From assembly GCA_036676235.1 (NCBI GenBank), contig JAKFDI010000014.1:76441-140440 (forward strand): DNA of 64,000 bases, read 5' to 3'. This stretch comes from JAKFDI01 sp036676235 (lineage in GTDB: Bacteria > Pseudomonadota > Gammaproteobacteria > Burkholderiales > Burkholderiaceae_C). The notes below the pieces were generated by a model. It made no database searches, had not been told where the DNA came from, and was given only the letters and a program-made list of their open reading frames with translations. Position numbers and translations under genes: made by a program. The number at the start of each line of letters is the position of its first letter. Position 1 is the first letter of the stretch. Shown here one piece after another: positions 24,766 through 36,363 of the stretch.

Positions 24766-25857
24766 TCAAGCGCCACCTGGGCGGCCGCGCGAATGTGCAT
24801 GCACGGCGTCCACCAGAACCGACACGCTCTGCGGCGGCGTGTGCTGGCTGATGCCGTGGCCGAGGTTGAACACATGGCCGCCGCGCCGGCCGGTCGCATC
24901 CACGGCCGGGCCGAAGCTGTCGAGCGTGCGCGCCACCTCGGCGCGAATCTGCGCCTCGTTCGCGAACAACACGTTCGGATCGAGGTTGCCCTGCAGCGCC
25001 ACGCGGTCGGCCACGCGCTGCCGAGCCGCGCCGAGATTCACCGTCCAGTCGACGCCCAGCACGTCGGCGCCGATGTCCGTCATCTGTTCGAGCCACGGCC
25101 CGCCGCCCTTGGTGAAGACGATGCGCGGGATGCGCTGGCCCTCGTGCGCGGTCTTGACCTGCGCCAGCACGCGCTGCGTGTAGGCGAGGCTGAACTGCTG
25201 GAAGGCGCCGTCGGCGAGCACGCCGCCCCAGCTGTCGAAGATCATCACCGCCTGTGCGCCGGCATCGATCTGCGCGTTCAGATAGGCGGCCACGGCATCG
25301 GCGTTGACGGCCAGCATGCGGTGCATCAGGTCGGGCCGCGCGTAGAGCATGGTCTTCACGAGCCGGTAGTCGTCGGAGCCGGCGCCTTCGACCATGTAGC
25401 AGGCCAGCGTCCAGGGGCTGCCCGAGAAGCCGATCAGCGGCACGCGGCCGTTCAGCGCGCGGCGGATGGAGGTGACGGCGTCGAACACATAGCGCAGCTT
25501 CGCGAGATCAGGCACCTCAAGCTTCGCCACCGCCGCCTCGTCGCGCACCGGATGCGCGAAGCGCGGGCCTTCGCCGAGCGCGAAGCTCAGACCCAGCCCC
25601 ATGGCATCGGGCACGGTGAGGATGTCGGAGAACAGAATGGCGGCGTCGAGTGGAAAACGCTCCAGCGGCTGCAGCGTCACCTCGGTGGCGTACGCGGTGT
25701 TGGTGGCGAGGCCCATGAAGCTGCCGGCCTTGGCGCGGGTCTCGCGATATTCCGGCAGATAGCGCCCGGCCTGGCGCATCAGCCACACGGGCGTGTAGTC
25801 GGTCGGCTGGCGCAGGCAGGCGCGCAGGAAAGTGTCGTTCTGAAGCGGCGCAAACAT
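24766..25857 (-). CDS. hemE: uroporphyrinogen decarboxylase
   Basis: 363 residues, normal for HemE. The N-terminus contains the PVWLMRQAGRYLPEYRETR signature that binds substrate carboxylates, followed by the LGLSFALGEGPRFAHPVR region. The enzyme removes four carboxyl groups from uroporphyrinogen III to give coproporphyrinogen III in heme synthesis. I chose the ATG at 25857 (MFAPLQNDTFLRAC), which matches usual HemE starts, over the upstream open frame. No clear ribosome site precedes it. It is divergent from cysK with an 89-base gap. Confidence 0.96.
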   Translation of the reverse strand: MFAPLQNDTFLRACLRQPTDYTPVWLMRQAGRYLPEYRETRAKAGSFMGLATNTAYATEVTLQPLERFPLDAAILFSDILTVPDAMGLGLSFALGEGPRFAHPVRDEAAVAKLEVPDLAKLRYVFDAVTSIRRALNGRVPLIGFSGSPWTLACYMVEGAGSDDYRLVKTMLYARPDLMHRMLAVNADAVAAYLNAQIDAGAQAVMIFDSWGGVLADGAFQQFSLAYTQRVLAQVKTAHEGQRIPRIVFTKGGGPWLEQMTDIGADVLGVDWTVNLGAARQRVADRVALQGNLDPNVLFANEAQIRAEVARTLDSFGPAVDATGRRGGHVFNLGHGISQHTPPQSVSVLVDAVHAHSRGRPGGA

Positions 25858-25946
25858 CGGGCGATTGTCGCAGCCGCACTGCCGTGCCCAGCCCGTGGGC
25901 GCGCCTATCATCCGGCCGATTCCGTCCACCGCACAGGAGCCGCGCC

Positions 25947-26867
25947 ATGCTTGCCAACGACGTTCTGCACACCATCGGCAACACGCCGCACATCCGCATC
26001 AACCGACTGTTCGGCAGCACGCACAACGTGTGGATCAAGAGCGAACGCAGCAACCCGGGCGGATCGATCAAGGACCGCATCGCGCTGGCGATGGTCGAGG
26101 CGGCCGAGGCCTCGGGGCAGATCAAGGCCGGCGCCACCATCATCGAGCCGACCTCGGGCAACACCGGCGTGGGCCTGGCGATGGTGGCCGCGGTGAAGGG
26201 CTACAAGCTGGTGCTGGTGATGCCCGACAGCATGAGCGTCGAACGCCGCCGCCTGATGCTGGCCTATGGCGCGAAGTTCGAGCTGACGCCGCGCGAGAAG
26301 GGCATGAACGGCGCCATCGCCCGCGCACACGAACTGCTGGCGCAAACGCCCGGCGGCTGGATCCCGCAGCAGTTCGACAACCCGGCCAACATCGACGTGC
26401 ATGCGCGCACCACGGCCGAGGAGATCGCCGCCGACTTCCCGAGCGGGGTCGACGCGCTGATCAGCGGCGTGGGCACCGGCGGCCACATCACCGGCTGCGC
26501 GCAGGTGCTGAAAGCGCGCTGGCCCAAGCTCAAGGTCTATGCCGTGGAGCCCACCGCCTCGCCGGTCATCGGCGGTGGGCAGCCCGGGCCGCACCCGATC
26601 CAGGGCATAGGGGCCGGGTTCATTCCGAAGAACCTGCACGTCGACCTGCTGGACGGCACGATCCAGGTGGAGGCCGACGCGGCGAAAGAGATGGCCCGCC
26701 GCTCGGCCCGTGAGGAAGGCCTGCTGGTGGGCATTTCCTCCGGCGCGACGCTCGCCGCCATCGCGCAGAAGCTGCCCGAGCTGCCGAAAGGCGCCACGGT
26801 GCTCGGGTTCAACTACGACACGGGTGAGCGCTATCTCTCCATTGAAGGTTTTCTTCCGGTGGAGTGA
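25947..26867 (+). CDS. cysK: cysteine synthase (O-acetylserine sulfhydrylase)
   Basis: 306 residues. The PLP lysine is Lys42 in NPGGSIKDR, the Asn loop TSGNTG follows, and GVGTGGHITG binds the cofactor phosphate. Length and sequence resemble CysK more than CysM, though the two are hard to separate by eye. The enzyme makes cysteine from O-acetylserine and sulfide. The ATG at 25947 has ACAGGAG upstream. The response-regulator gene creB begins 13 bases after the stop, so the two may share a transcript. Confidence 0.93.
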   Translation: MLANDVLHTIGNTPHIRINRLFGSTHNVWIKSERSNPGGSIKDRIALAMVEAAEASGQIKAGATIIEPTSGNTGVGLAMVAAVKGYKLVLVMPDSMSVERRRLMLAYGAKFELTPREKGMNGAIARAHELLAQTPGGWIPQQFDNPANIDVHARTTAEEIAADFPSGVDALISGVGTGGHITGCAQVLKARWPKLKVYAVEPTASPVIGGGQPGPHPIQGIGAGFIPKNLHVDLLDGTIQVEADAAKEMARRSAREEGLLVGISSGATLAAIAQKLPELPKGATVLGFNYDTGERYLSIEGFLPVE

Positions 26868-26880
26868 GGCGGGCGCCGGC

Positions 26881-27600
26881 GTGAAACCCCGCATCCTCAT
26901 CGTCGAAGACGAACCCGGCATCGCCGACACGCTGCAGTACGCGCTGCGCACCGATGGCTTCGAGCCGGCGTGGTGCGCCACGGGCGAGGCGGCCATCGCG
27001 GCCGTGCGCGCCGAGCCGCCGGCGTTGGTGATCCTCGACGTGGGGTTGCCCGACCTGAGCGGCTTCGAGGTCTTCCGCCGGCTGCGCGAGACGGCCGACG
27101 TGCCGGTGGTCTTTCTCACTGCACGCAGCGACGAGATCGACCGTGTGGTGGGGCTGGAACTCGGTGCCGACGACTACGTCGCCAAGCCCTTCTCGCCGCG
27201 CGAACTGGTGGCGCGGGTGCGCTCCATCCTGCGGCGCTCGGCGCGGCCGGCGGCGAGCGAGGCACCACCGGCCGCGCCCCTGCGGCCGCTGCAGGTGGAC
27301 GATGGCCGCCGGCAGATCCGCTTCTACGGCCGGCTGCTGGAACTCTCGCGCTACGAATACGGCCTGCTGAAGACGCTGGCCGCGCGCCCCGGCCATGTGT
27401 TCACGCGCGACGCGCTGCTCGAACATGTGTGGGACGACCCCGGCGACAGCCTGGACCGCACGGTCGACGCGCATGTAAAGACGCTGCGCGCCAAGATGAA
27501 ACAAGTGGCGCCGGGGCTGGAGCCGATCCGCACGCATCGCGGCACGGGCTATGCGCTGGCCGAGGATCTGCCCGCCGACCTGCCTGCAGGGCCTCGCTGA
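26881..27600 (+). CDS. creB: OmpR-family response regulator, CreB-like
   Basis: 239 residues from a GTG. The receiver domain has ILIVEDEPG (acidic pocket at 9-10), the phosphoacceptor Asp53 in LVILDVGLPDLSG, and Lys102 in DDYVAKPFSP. A winged-helix DNA-binding domain occupies the C-terminal half (LSRYEYGLLKTLAARPGHVFTRDALLEHVW). The overall sequence matches CreB, the partner of the CreC sensor kinase, and a CreC-like gene lies 3.8 kb downstream with two genes between. It follows cysK closely. Target promoters were not identified here. Confidence 0.85.
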   Translation: MKPRILIVEDEPGIADTLQYALRTDGFEPAWCATGEAAIAAVRAEPPALVILDVGLPDLSGFEVFRRLRETADVPVVFLTARSDEIDRVVGLELGADDYVAKPFSPRELVARVRSILRRSARPAASEAPPAAPLRPLQVDDGRRQIRFYGRLLELSRYEYGLLKTLAARPGHVFTRDALLEHVWDDPGDSLDRTVDAHVKTLRAKMKQVAPGLEPIRTHRGTGYALAEDLPADLPAGPR

Positions 27601-27773
27601 GTCGTTCGCCGCAGCGCTCGCGCGGCTTCGCGATCCGAAGCCTGAACGAATAATCGCTTGTCAATGCACCGTCATTTCGCATGGCGAGCGTTCACTCCGG
27701 CTCTGTATCCCGTAGCAACAAGCGCAATCCGCAAAGACCCGTTCCGCCGCGCGGCTTCGCATATTCTTGCGGC

Positions 27774-30446
<2,673 letters not shown>

Positions 30447-30507
30447 AGATCCGCATGGCAGTGCCGCGGCATGCACCCGCGAAAGCTGCGGCCTTGTGTT
30501 CGCCGCA

Positions 30508-30537
30508 TTGCCCCTCATCTTTCATCTGTCCTATGAT
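30508..30537 (+). promoter_or_regulatory. possible sigma-70 promoter upstream of rnk
   Basis: TTGCCC (30508-30513), an 18-base spacer, and TATGAT (30532-30537). The -10 differs from consensus at one position; the -35 is only fair. If used, the rnk transcript would have a 5' leader of roughly 250 bases containing the inverted repeat at 30665-30715. Apart from these, the 342-base gap 30447-30788 shows no supported gene. Confidence 0.4.
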
Positions 30538-30664
30538 GAACGCCATGTGCTCCCTCGCCACCGTCTCGCGTCAACCGGCCGCCCTGGCCGGCGGTCGCAT
30601 GCGCGCGCTCGCCGCGCGCGCCGGACTGGCGATGCGACCCCGTCTGCCGGCCGCACATCCCTGA

Positions 30665-30715
30665 GCCCGGCGATCCCCCTTCCCTACCTTTCTGCGCAAC
30701 CTTCGATCGCCGGGC
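30665..30715. repeat. inverted repeat in the rnk 5' region
   Basis: GCCCGGCGATC (30665-30675) and GATCGCCGGGC (30705-30715) form an 11-base perfect stem around a 29-base pyrimidine-rich loop. A further GCCCGGCG follows at about 30722. It ends about 70 bases before the rnk start and could be a leader hairpin or a terminator for the upstream kinase gene. Confidence 0.6.
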
Positions 30716-30788
30716 CACACAGCCCGGCGCAACGGTGTCCGCCTCACTTTCATGACGGCGCCCGACCACGATCCGACAGGAGTGCCCC

Positions 30789-31202
30789 ATGCAAGCCACC
30801 ACCACGCTCGAGCGCACGCTCACCGAACTCGATCACGTGCGCCTGACCAACCTGATCCACCGCACGCCCGACAGCGCGCCGCCGAAGGCGCTGGAAGACC
30901 TGCTCGACAACGCCGACCTCGTGCCCGTGCGCGAGGCTTCGCCTGATCTGGTGACGATGTACTCGCAGGTGCTGATCGAAGACGTTCCCGGCGGCGAGCG
31001 CCACAAGCTCACGCTGTGCTATCCGGCCGATGCAGAGCCGGCCTCGGGCTTCGTGTCGGTGCTGTCGCCGGTGGGCGCCGCGCTGCTCGGCCAGCGCGTG
31101 GGCGCGACCGCCCGCTGGACGCTGCCCAACGGCACCGAATCGGCCGCAGAGGTCGTGGCGGTCCTGTTCCAGCCCGAATCGACGGGCGACTTCACGACGT
31201 AG
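30789..31202 (+). CDS. rnk: Rnk-type nucleoside diphosphate kinase regulator (GreA/B C-terminal fold)
   Basis: 137 residues. The C-terminal half has the GreA/GreB-like FKBP-type fold, with DVPGGERHKLTLCYPADAEP and a SPVGAALLGQRVGATARW segment. The N-terminal part is short and helical, as in Rnk rather than a full-length Gre factor with its long coiled coil. Rnk binds RNA polymerase and in enterobacteria and pseudomonads affects nucleoside diphosphate kinase levels and exopolysaccharide. ACAGGAG precedes the ATG. It lies between the hybrid kinase and creC, separated from creC by a three-hairpin element. Confidence 0.88.
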   Translation: MQATTTLERTLTELDHVRLTNLIHRTPDSAPPKALEDLLDNADLVPVREASPDLVTMYSQVLIEDVPGGERHKLTLCYPADAEPASGFVSVLSPVGAALLGQRVGATARWTLPNGTESAAEVVAVLFQPESTGDFTT

Positions 31203-31206
31203 CGGG

Positions 31207-31290
31207 CCCACCCCCTACGGCCTTCGGCCGCCCCCTCAAGGGGGCAACACCAGCGGACCGGCGGAGCCGGATCCGCGGCGTTTGCTTGAT
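31207..31290. repeat. three-hairpin element, copy 4 (3' of rnk)
   Basis: Starts four bases after the rnk stop codon with CCCACCCCC, then a CGGCC-TTC-GGCCG stem, a CCCCC-TCAA-GGGGG stem and the GGATCC hairpin. The short stem has a different sequence from the other copies but remains paired. It separates rnk from creC on the same strand. Confidence 0.85.
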
Positions 31291-31374
31291 CCGATCTGTT
31301 TGATGAGTCGCGGATCACGCCAAACACCGTAGCTGTGAGCTGTCCGCGCCGGGAGCGCTGTATCGTGCGCTGCC

Positions 31375-32823
31375 GTGAGCAAGCGCACCCGCATCTTCGT
31401 CGCCATCCTGCTGGCCTATGCCATCGGCCTCGGCGTGCTGATGTACCGCCTGCTCGGCGACATCGACCCGCGCTACCGCGAATCGGCCGAGGAATCGCTG
31501 GTCGAGACCGCGCACCTCATCGCTGCCACCATCGAGAACAGCTCCGACGACGGCACGCTCGACGTGGCCACGCTGCGCCCGGTGTTCGATTCGCTGTACG
31601 CGCGGCGCTTCGAGGCGAACATCTTCGGCTTCGTGAAGACGCGGGTGGAGTTGCGCCTCACGGTGGTCGACGCGCGCGGCATCGTCGTCTTCGATTCGCT
31701 CGGCCGCCACCTCGGCGAAGACTATTCGCAGTGGCGCGACGTGCACCGAGCGCTGCGCGGCGATTACGGCGCGCGTGCCTCGCCCGACATCGACGGCGAT
31801 CCCAAGACCTCGGTGATGTACGTGGCCGTGCCGATCCGCGCGGGTGATCGCATCATCGGCGCGGTGAGCGCGGGCAAGCCGGTGCAAAGCCTCGGCCAGT
31901 TCGTCGACGCCGCGCGCCGCAAGACGCTGCTGGTGGGCGCGACCTCGGTGCTCGCCGTGCTGCTGCTCGGCGTGATTCTTTCGGTGTGGCTGGTGCGGCC
32001 CTTCGGCCTCATCGCCGACTACGTGCGCTATGTGCGCGCCCAGCGCTCGATCAGCCTGCCGCGCCTCGCACGCCGTGCACTCGGCATGGTGCGCGTCGCC
32101 TTCGAGGAGATGCGCGACGCGCTGGCCGGGCGCAACTACGTGGCCGACTACGTGCAGACGCTCACGCACGAGGTGAAGAGCCCGCTGTCGGCCATCCGCG
32201 GCGCGGCCGAGTTGCTGCAGGAGCCGATGCCGGACGCCGACCGCGTGCGCTTCGCCGGCAACATCGCGCGCGAGACGCAGCGCATCCAGGAACTGGTCGA
32301 CCGCATGATGGAGCTGACGGCCCTCGAATCACGCCGCAGCCTGGTGCACACCGAGCGCGTGCCGCTGCGCCCGCTGCTGGAAGACCTGGCGGCCAGCGCC
32401 AACGCGGCCGGCGCCGCGCGCGGCGTGCAGGTCGCGCTGCTGCCCGGCGAGGCGGCGCAGGTGGAAGGCGACGCGCTGCTGCTGCGTCGCGCGATCGGCA
32501 GCCTCGTCGACAACGCGCTCGACTTCTCGCCCGCGGGCGGCACGGTGCAACTGGCGCTGCGCCCGCAGGCGCAGCGCGTGGACGTGAGCGTGCGCGATCA
32601 CGGCCCCGGCGTGCCCGAATACGCCGAGGAGAAGGTGTTCGAGAAGTTCTATTCGCTCGCGCGCCCGCACGGGGCCAAGCGCAGCACGGGCCTGGGCCTC
32701 AGCTTCGCGCGCGAGATCGCGCAGTTGCACGACGGCCGCGTCACGCTGTCGAACGCGCCCGACGGCGGCGCGCTGGCCGTGCTGACGCTGCCGCTGGCCG
32801 GCCTGCGCACGCCGGTGGCCTGA
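31375..32823 (+). CDS. creC: two-component sensor histidine kinase CreC
   Basis: 482 residues from a GTG. A first membrane helix (about 6-26) is followed by a periplasmic sensor starting DIDPRYRESAEESLV, a motif typical of CreC, and a second helix near 183-205. The HisKA box LTHEVKSPLSAIRG gives His265, then come SLVDNALDF, VRDHGPGVP and STGLGLSFAR. CreC responds to carbon/energy metabolism in enterobacteria and phosphorylates CreB. In E. coli creB and creC are adjacent and followed by creD; here creB lies 3.8 kb upstream and an exosortase cluster follows instead of creD. Confidence 0.88.
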   Translation: MSKRTRIFVAILLAYAIGLGVLMYRLLGDIDPRYRESAEESLVETAHLIAATIENSSDDGTLDVATLRPVFDSLYARRFEANIFGFVKTRVELRLTVVDARGIVVFDSLGRHLGEDYSQWRDVHRALRGDYGARASPDIDGDPKTSVMYVAVPIRAGDRIIGAVSAGKPVQSLGQFVDAARRKTLLVGATSVLAVLLLGVILSVWLVRPFGLIADYVRYVRAQRSISLPRLARRALGMVRVAFEEMRDALAGRNYVADYVQTLTHEVKSPLSAIRGAAELLQEPMPDADRVRFAGNIARETQRIQELVDRMMELTALESRRSLVHTERVPLRPLLEDLAASANAAGAARGVQVALLPGEAAQVEGDALLLRRAIGSLVDNALDFSPAGGTVQLALRPQAQRVDVSVRDHGPGVPEYAEEKVFEKFYSLARPHGAKRSTGLGLSFAREIAQLHDGRVTLSNAPDGGALAVLTLPLAGLRTPVA

Positions 32824-32949
32824 TCCGCGCGGCACCACACGCACTTCGCGCGGACTTCACACAGCCCGCCGGCACTTCCTACGGGCTTCGCACACGGCGC
32901 CCATCCTGCTCGCATGCCGCGGCCTGCGGCGTCGACAGGAGACCCGCCC

Positions 32950-34995
32950 ATGCCGCTTCCCCTTCTTCCGGTTCGCCCGCTGTCCGCGCTCGGGCGCGTG
33001 CTGCTGTGCATCGCGCTGGCGCTGTTCGCAGCCGTGTTGCTGGTGCTTTCGCCGCCGGCGCAGGCCGACGATTCCGAGGCACGTGCGGCCGAGAGCCCGT
33101 ATTTCTTCGTCGACAGCAACGACCCCTCCGTCGACCGCCTGCCACTGAAGGCGACGACGGTGGACGTGCGCATCACCGGCGTCATCGCCGACGTGACGGT
33201 GACGCAGCACTACCGCAACGAGGGCCAGCGCGCGATCGAGGCGCGCTACGTCTTTCCCGGTTCCACGCAAGCCGCCGTGCACGCGATGACGGTGCGCCTC
33301 GGTGATCGGGTGCTGACGGCGCGCATCAAGGAGAAGCAGGCGGCGCGCATCGAGTACGAGGCCGCGAAGCAGGAAGGCAAGACCAGCGCGCTGCTGGAGC
33401 AGCACCGGCCCAACGTGTTCCAGATGAACGTCGCCAACATCCTGCCCGGCGACGACGTGCGCGTGGAGTTGCGCTACACCGAGCTGCTGCGCCCGACCGA
33501 GGCGCAGTACGGCTTCGTCTTTCCGACCGTCGTCGGCCCGCGCTACAACAGCCCGCAGGGCTCTAGCCCGAACGAGAAGTGGATCGCGATGCCGTTCCTG
33601 AAGGGCGGCGAGGCGCCGGCCGCGAGCGTGGACATCCGCGTCGCCATCGACGCACCGATCGCGGTGAAGGAAGTCGCCTCGCCCTCGCACACCATCACCA
33701 GCGAAGGCCTGTACACCATGCATGCGCGCGTGGCCGTCGAGCCCGATGCGCGCAACGGCAACCGCGACTTCATCCTCAACTACCGCCTCGCGGGCGACCA
33801 CATCGAATCCGGCCTGCTGCTGCACCGCGGCACCAGCCCGGACGGCGACGAGGAGAACTTCTTCCTCGCGATGGTCGAGCCGCCGAAAGCCGTCGCGCCG
33901 CGGCAGATCAACCCGCGCGAGTACGTGTTCGTGGTCGACGTCTCCGGCTCGATGCGCGGCCACCCGCTGAACACGGCCAAGACACTGCTGCGCAACCTGA
34001 TCGGCGGCCTGCGCCCCAGCGACACCTTCAACGTGCTGCTGTTCTCCGGCAGCAACCGCATGCTCTCGCCCGAACCGGTGCCGGCCACGCAGGCCAACAT
34101 CAACCGGGCGCTGAGCACCATCGACGAAACCCGCGGCGGCGGCGGCACCGAGATCGTGCCGGCGCTGAAACGCATCGCCGCCCTGCCCAAGCCGGGCGAG
34201 GTGTCGCGCAGCGTGATCGTGGTGACCGACGGCTACGTGAGCGTGGAGGCGGAGGTGTTCCAGCTCATCCGCCGCAACCTCGGGCACAGCAACGTGTTCG
34301 CCTTTGGCATCGGCGGCAGCGTGAACCGCCACCTGATCGAAGGCATCGCCCGCGCCGGCCAGGGCGAACCCTTCATCGTGACGAAGCCAGAGCACGCCGC
34401 TGTGCAGGCCGAGCGCCTGCGCCGCATGATCGATTCGCCGGTGCTCACGCAGGTGACGGCGCGCTTCGAGGGCATCGAGGTGTACGACGTGGAGCCGGCC
34501 GTGCTGCCCGACGTGCTGGGCGGCCGCCCGGTGGTGGTGTTCGGCAAGTGGCGCGGTGATGCGCAGCAGGCGCAGTTGGTGATCGAAGGCCTGGCCGCCG
34601 AAGGGTCGTATCGGGTGCTGGTGCCGCCGGCGAACCCCGCCGCCGGAAACGGCGCCGCACTGCGGCACCTGTGGGCGCGCCAGCGCATCGCCGCGCTCAC
34701 CGACCAGGAGGCGCTGGAAGGCGGCCAGGCGCACAAGCCCGCCATCACCGAACTCGGTCTGCGCTACGGGCTGCTGACGCAGTACACCAGCTTCGTCGCC
34801 GTGGATCACATCGTGCGCAACCCGAACCCGGCGCTGGCGCCGACGGTCGACCAGCCCTCGCCGATGCCCGAAGGCGTGAGCAATCTGGCCATCGGCGCGC
34901 AGGTGCCGAGCACGCCGGAGCCGTCGGCCTGGCTGGCGCTGATGGTGGTGCTGGGCATCGTCGTCGCAGCAGTGGCTGCACGCCGGCGGGGATGA
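32950..34995 (+). CDS. VIT and vWA domain surface protein with PEP-CTERM-like tail
   Basis: 681 residues. A signal peptide (VLLCIALALFAAVLLVLSPPAQADD) is followed by a VIT domain (about 45-170: LPLKATTVDVRITGVIADVTVTQHY). A von Willebrand A domain follows, with the MIDAS motif FVVDVSGSMRGH at about 323-334. The C-terminus is TPEPSAWLAL, a hydrophobic stretch, then ARRRG, which is the plan of a PEP-CTERM sorting signal. The ATG at 32950 follows CAGGAGA. VIT/vWA proteins with sorting tails are the sole targets of dedicated sortases or exosortases in some bacteria. The next gene is an exosortase whose ATG overlaps this stop codon, so this is the obvious substrate. Confidence 0.9.
   Translation: MPLPLLPVRPLSALGRVLLCIALALFAAVLLVLSPPAQADDSEARAAESPYFFVDSNDPSVDRLPLKATTVDVRITGVIADVTVTQHYRNEGQRAIEARYVFPGSTQAAVHAMTVRLGDRVLTARIKEKQAARIEYEAAKQEGKTSALLEQHRPNVFQMNVANILPGDDVRVELRYTELLRPTEAQYGFVFPTVVGPRYNSPQGSSPNEKWIAMPFLKGGEAPAASVDIRVAIDAPIAVKEVASPSHTITSEGLYTMHARVAVEPDARNGNRDFILNYRLAGDHIESGLLLHRGTSPDGDEENFFLAMVEPPKAVAPRQINPREYVFVVDVSGSMRGHPLNTAKTLLRNLIGGLRPSDTFNVLLFSGSNRMLSPEPVPATQANINRALSTIDETRGGGGTEIVPALKRIAALPKPGEVSRSVIVVTDGYVSVEAEVFQLIRRNLGHSNVFAFGIGGSVNRHLIEGIARAGQGEPFIVTKPEHAAVQAERLRRMIDSPVLTQVTARFEGIEVYDVEPAVLPDVLGGRPVVVFGKWRGDAQQAQLVIEGLAAEGSYRVLVPPANPAAGNGAALRHLWARQRIAALTDQEALEGGQAHKPAITELGLRYGLLTQYTSFVAVDHIVRNPNPALAPTVDQPSPMPEGVSNLAIGAQVPSTPEPSAWLALMVVLGIVVAAVAARRRG
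34912..34992 (+). other. coding segment for a PEP-CTERM-like sorting signal
   Basis: Encodes the last 27 residues of the VIT/vWA protein: Pro-Glu-Pro after Thr655, about 18 hydrophobic residues, and a closing Arg-Arg-Arg-Gly. This three-part order is the recognition tail that exosortases cleave. The match is by eye and the hydrophobic segment is Val/Ala-rich. Confidence 0.75.
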
Positions 34996-35840
34996 ATGCG
35001 ATGACACACGTGATTGCACTTGGACGCGGTGCACGCTGGCAGCAGCGCGTCGACACCCTGCCGCCGCTGGCGTGGCTGGCGCTGCATGCGGCGGCGCTGT
35101 GGCCGCACTGGCGCTGGGCCGCGGCGCGCGTGGCCGACGGTTCGGACGACCCGCTGGGTCTGGCGGCACTTGCGGCGCTGCTGTTCTTCGTCGCCGCCGG
35201 TGCCTCGCGCATGCGGGCCGCGCCGTGCGCCGGCTGGCTGCTGGCGGCGCTCGGCCTGAGCGTGGCGGCCACGGCGGCCGGCTTCGCCGCACCGCCGCTC
35301 ATCGGCGCGCTGCTGGCGGCACTGGCACTCGCCTGCAGCCTGCAGGCCTTCATGCCGGCGGGGCATGCGCTGGTTCCGTTCGCGGGGCTGGCGGTGTTGG
35401 CGCTGCCGCTGTTGTCGTCGATGCAGTTCTACGCCGGCTATCCGCTGCGCGTGCTCACGGCAGAAGTCAGCGCCTGGCTGCTGCAGATCGCCGGCATGGA
35501 GGCGCTGCGGGCCGGCAGTGCGATGCAGGTCAACGGCCTGTGGGTCATCGTCGATGCGCCCTGCTCCGGCGTGCAGATGGTGTGGATGGCGTACTTCTGC
35601 GTCTTCGCCGTGGCCGCGTTCGACGGGCTGCGCGACGGCGTGCTGCTGCGCCGCCTGCCCGCGGTCGGCGTATTGGTGCTCGCCGGCAACGTGCTGCGCA
35701 ACACCGTACTGGTCGCGCTGGAGGCGCAGGGCGAGGCGGTGGCGCAATGGGTTCATCAGGGCGTCGGCCTCGCGGTGCTGGTGCTGGTCTGCGCGGGCAC
35801 CGCGCGAGTGATTCATGGAGGGCGTCATGCCGGACCTTGA
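34992..35840 (+). CDS. exosortase/archaeosortase family transpeptidase
   Basis: 282-residue integral membrane protein. The exosortase catalytic residues are all visible: Cys191 in VDAPCSGVQMVWM, Arg236 in AGNVLRNTVLVALE, and His255 in QWVHQGVGL. The rest is a series of hydrophobic helices. Exosortases cleave PEP-CTERM tails at the inner membrane. The start overlaps the stop of the VIT/vWA gene (ATGA), and its 3' end overlaps the EpsI-like gene by 14 bases, so the three are translationally coupled. The fused C-terminal EpsI domain found in some exosortases is absent; that role appears to be supplied by the next gene. The subtype was not determined. Confidence 0.9.
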   Translation: MNAMTHVIALGRGARWQQRVDTLPPLAWLALHAAALWPHWRWAAARVADGSDDPLGLAALAALLFFVAAGASRMRAAPCAGWLLAALGLSVAATAAGFAAPPLIGALLAALALACSLQAFMPAGHALVPFAGLAVLALPLLSSMQFYAGYPLRVLTAEVSAWLLQIAGMEALRAGSAMQVNGLWVIVDAPCSGVQMVWMAYFCVFAVAAFDGLRDGVLLRRLPAVGVLVLAGNVLRNTVLVALEAQGEAVAQWVHQGVGLAVLVLVCAGTARVIHGGRHAGP

Positions 35841-36363
35841 TCGCTTCATTCCGCCGCAAGCGCTGCGAACCCTGTTCGTCGTCGCACTCGCGATCTGCGC
35901 CGGGCTCCCGCTGATGCATGCGCCGCAGGCTGCGGCCGACAACAGCGCCCACACTGAATGGCCAGCCACCTGGGAAGGCAAGCGCCTGCGTCCGCTGGCG
36001 CTGAGCGCGGTGGAACAGCGCTTCGCCGCACGCTTTCCCGGCACGCTCACGCGCCTCACCGACGGCGAGCAGGTGTTGGTGTGGCGCGAGGTGCGTGCGC
36101 CCACGCGCATGCTGCATCCGGCGGCCGACTGCTACCGCGGGCTCGGCTACCGCATCGACCCGGCGCGCCTCGAACGCGATGACAAGCAGCGGCTGTGGCG
36201 CTGCTTCGTCGCCGAGCGCGACGGCCAGCGGCTGCGCGTGTGCGAGCGCATCGTCGATGCCGACGGCATGGCATGGACCGATGCGTCGAGCTGGTTCTGG
36301 GCTGCGCAGCTCGGGCAGTCGAACGGCCCGTGGCAGGCCATCACCACGGCGAGGGTACTGTGA
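35827..36363 (+). CDS. exosortase-associated EpsI-like exported protein
   Basis: 178 residues with an N-terminal hydrophobic export segment (LFVVALAICAGLPLM) and a small extracytoplasmic domain. HPAADCYRGLGYRI (His97, Cys102) recalls the H-x-x-x-x-C-x-x-G pattern of EpsI proteins, which accompany exosortases. GGAGGG five bases before the ATG at 35827 supports this start over 35815. It overlaps the exosortase by 14 bases and ends in a GTGA overlap with the transglycosylase. The EpsI assignment rests on motif and context and is moderately secure; the biochemical role of EpsI itself is not settled. Confidence 0.7.
   Translation: MPDLDRFIPPQALRTLFVVALAICAGLPLMHAPQAAADNSAHTEWPATWEGKRLRPLALSAVEQRFAARFPGTLTRLTDGEQVLVWREVRAPTRMLHPAADCYRGLGYRIDPARLERDDKQRLWRCFVAERDGQRLRVCERIVDADGMAWTDASSWFWAAQLGQSNGPWQAITTARVL

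Noticed and set aside
30537..30662. Small open frame (about 41 codons) in the gap before rnk
   Set aside because: Ala/Arg-rich composition typical of random high-GC sequence, no ribosome site, and it overlaps a candidate promoter.
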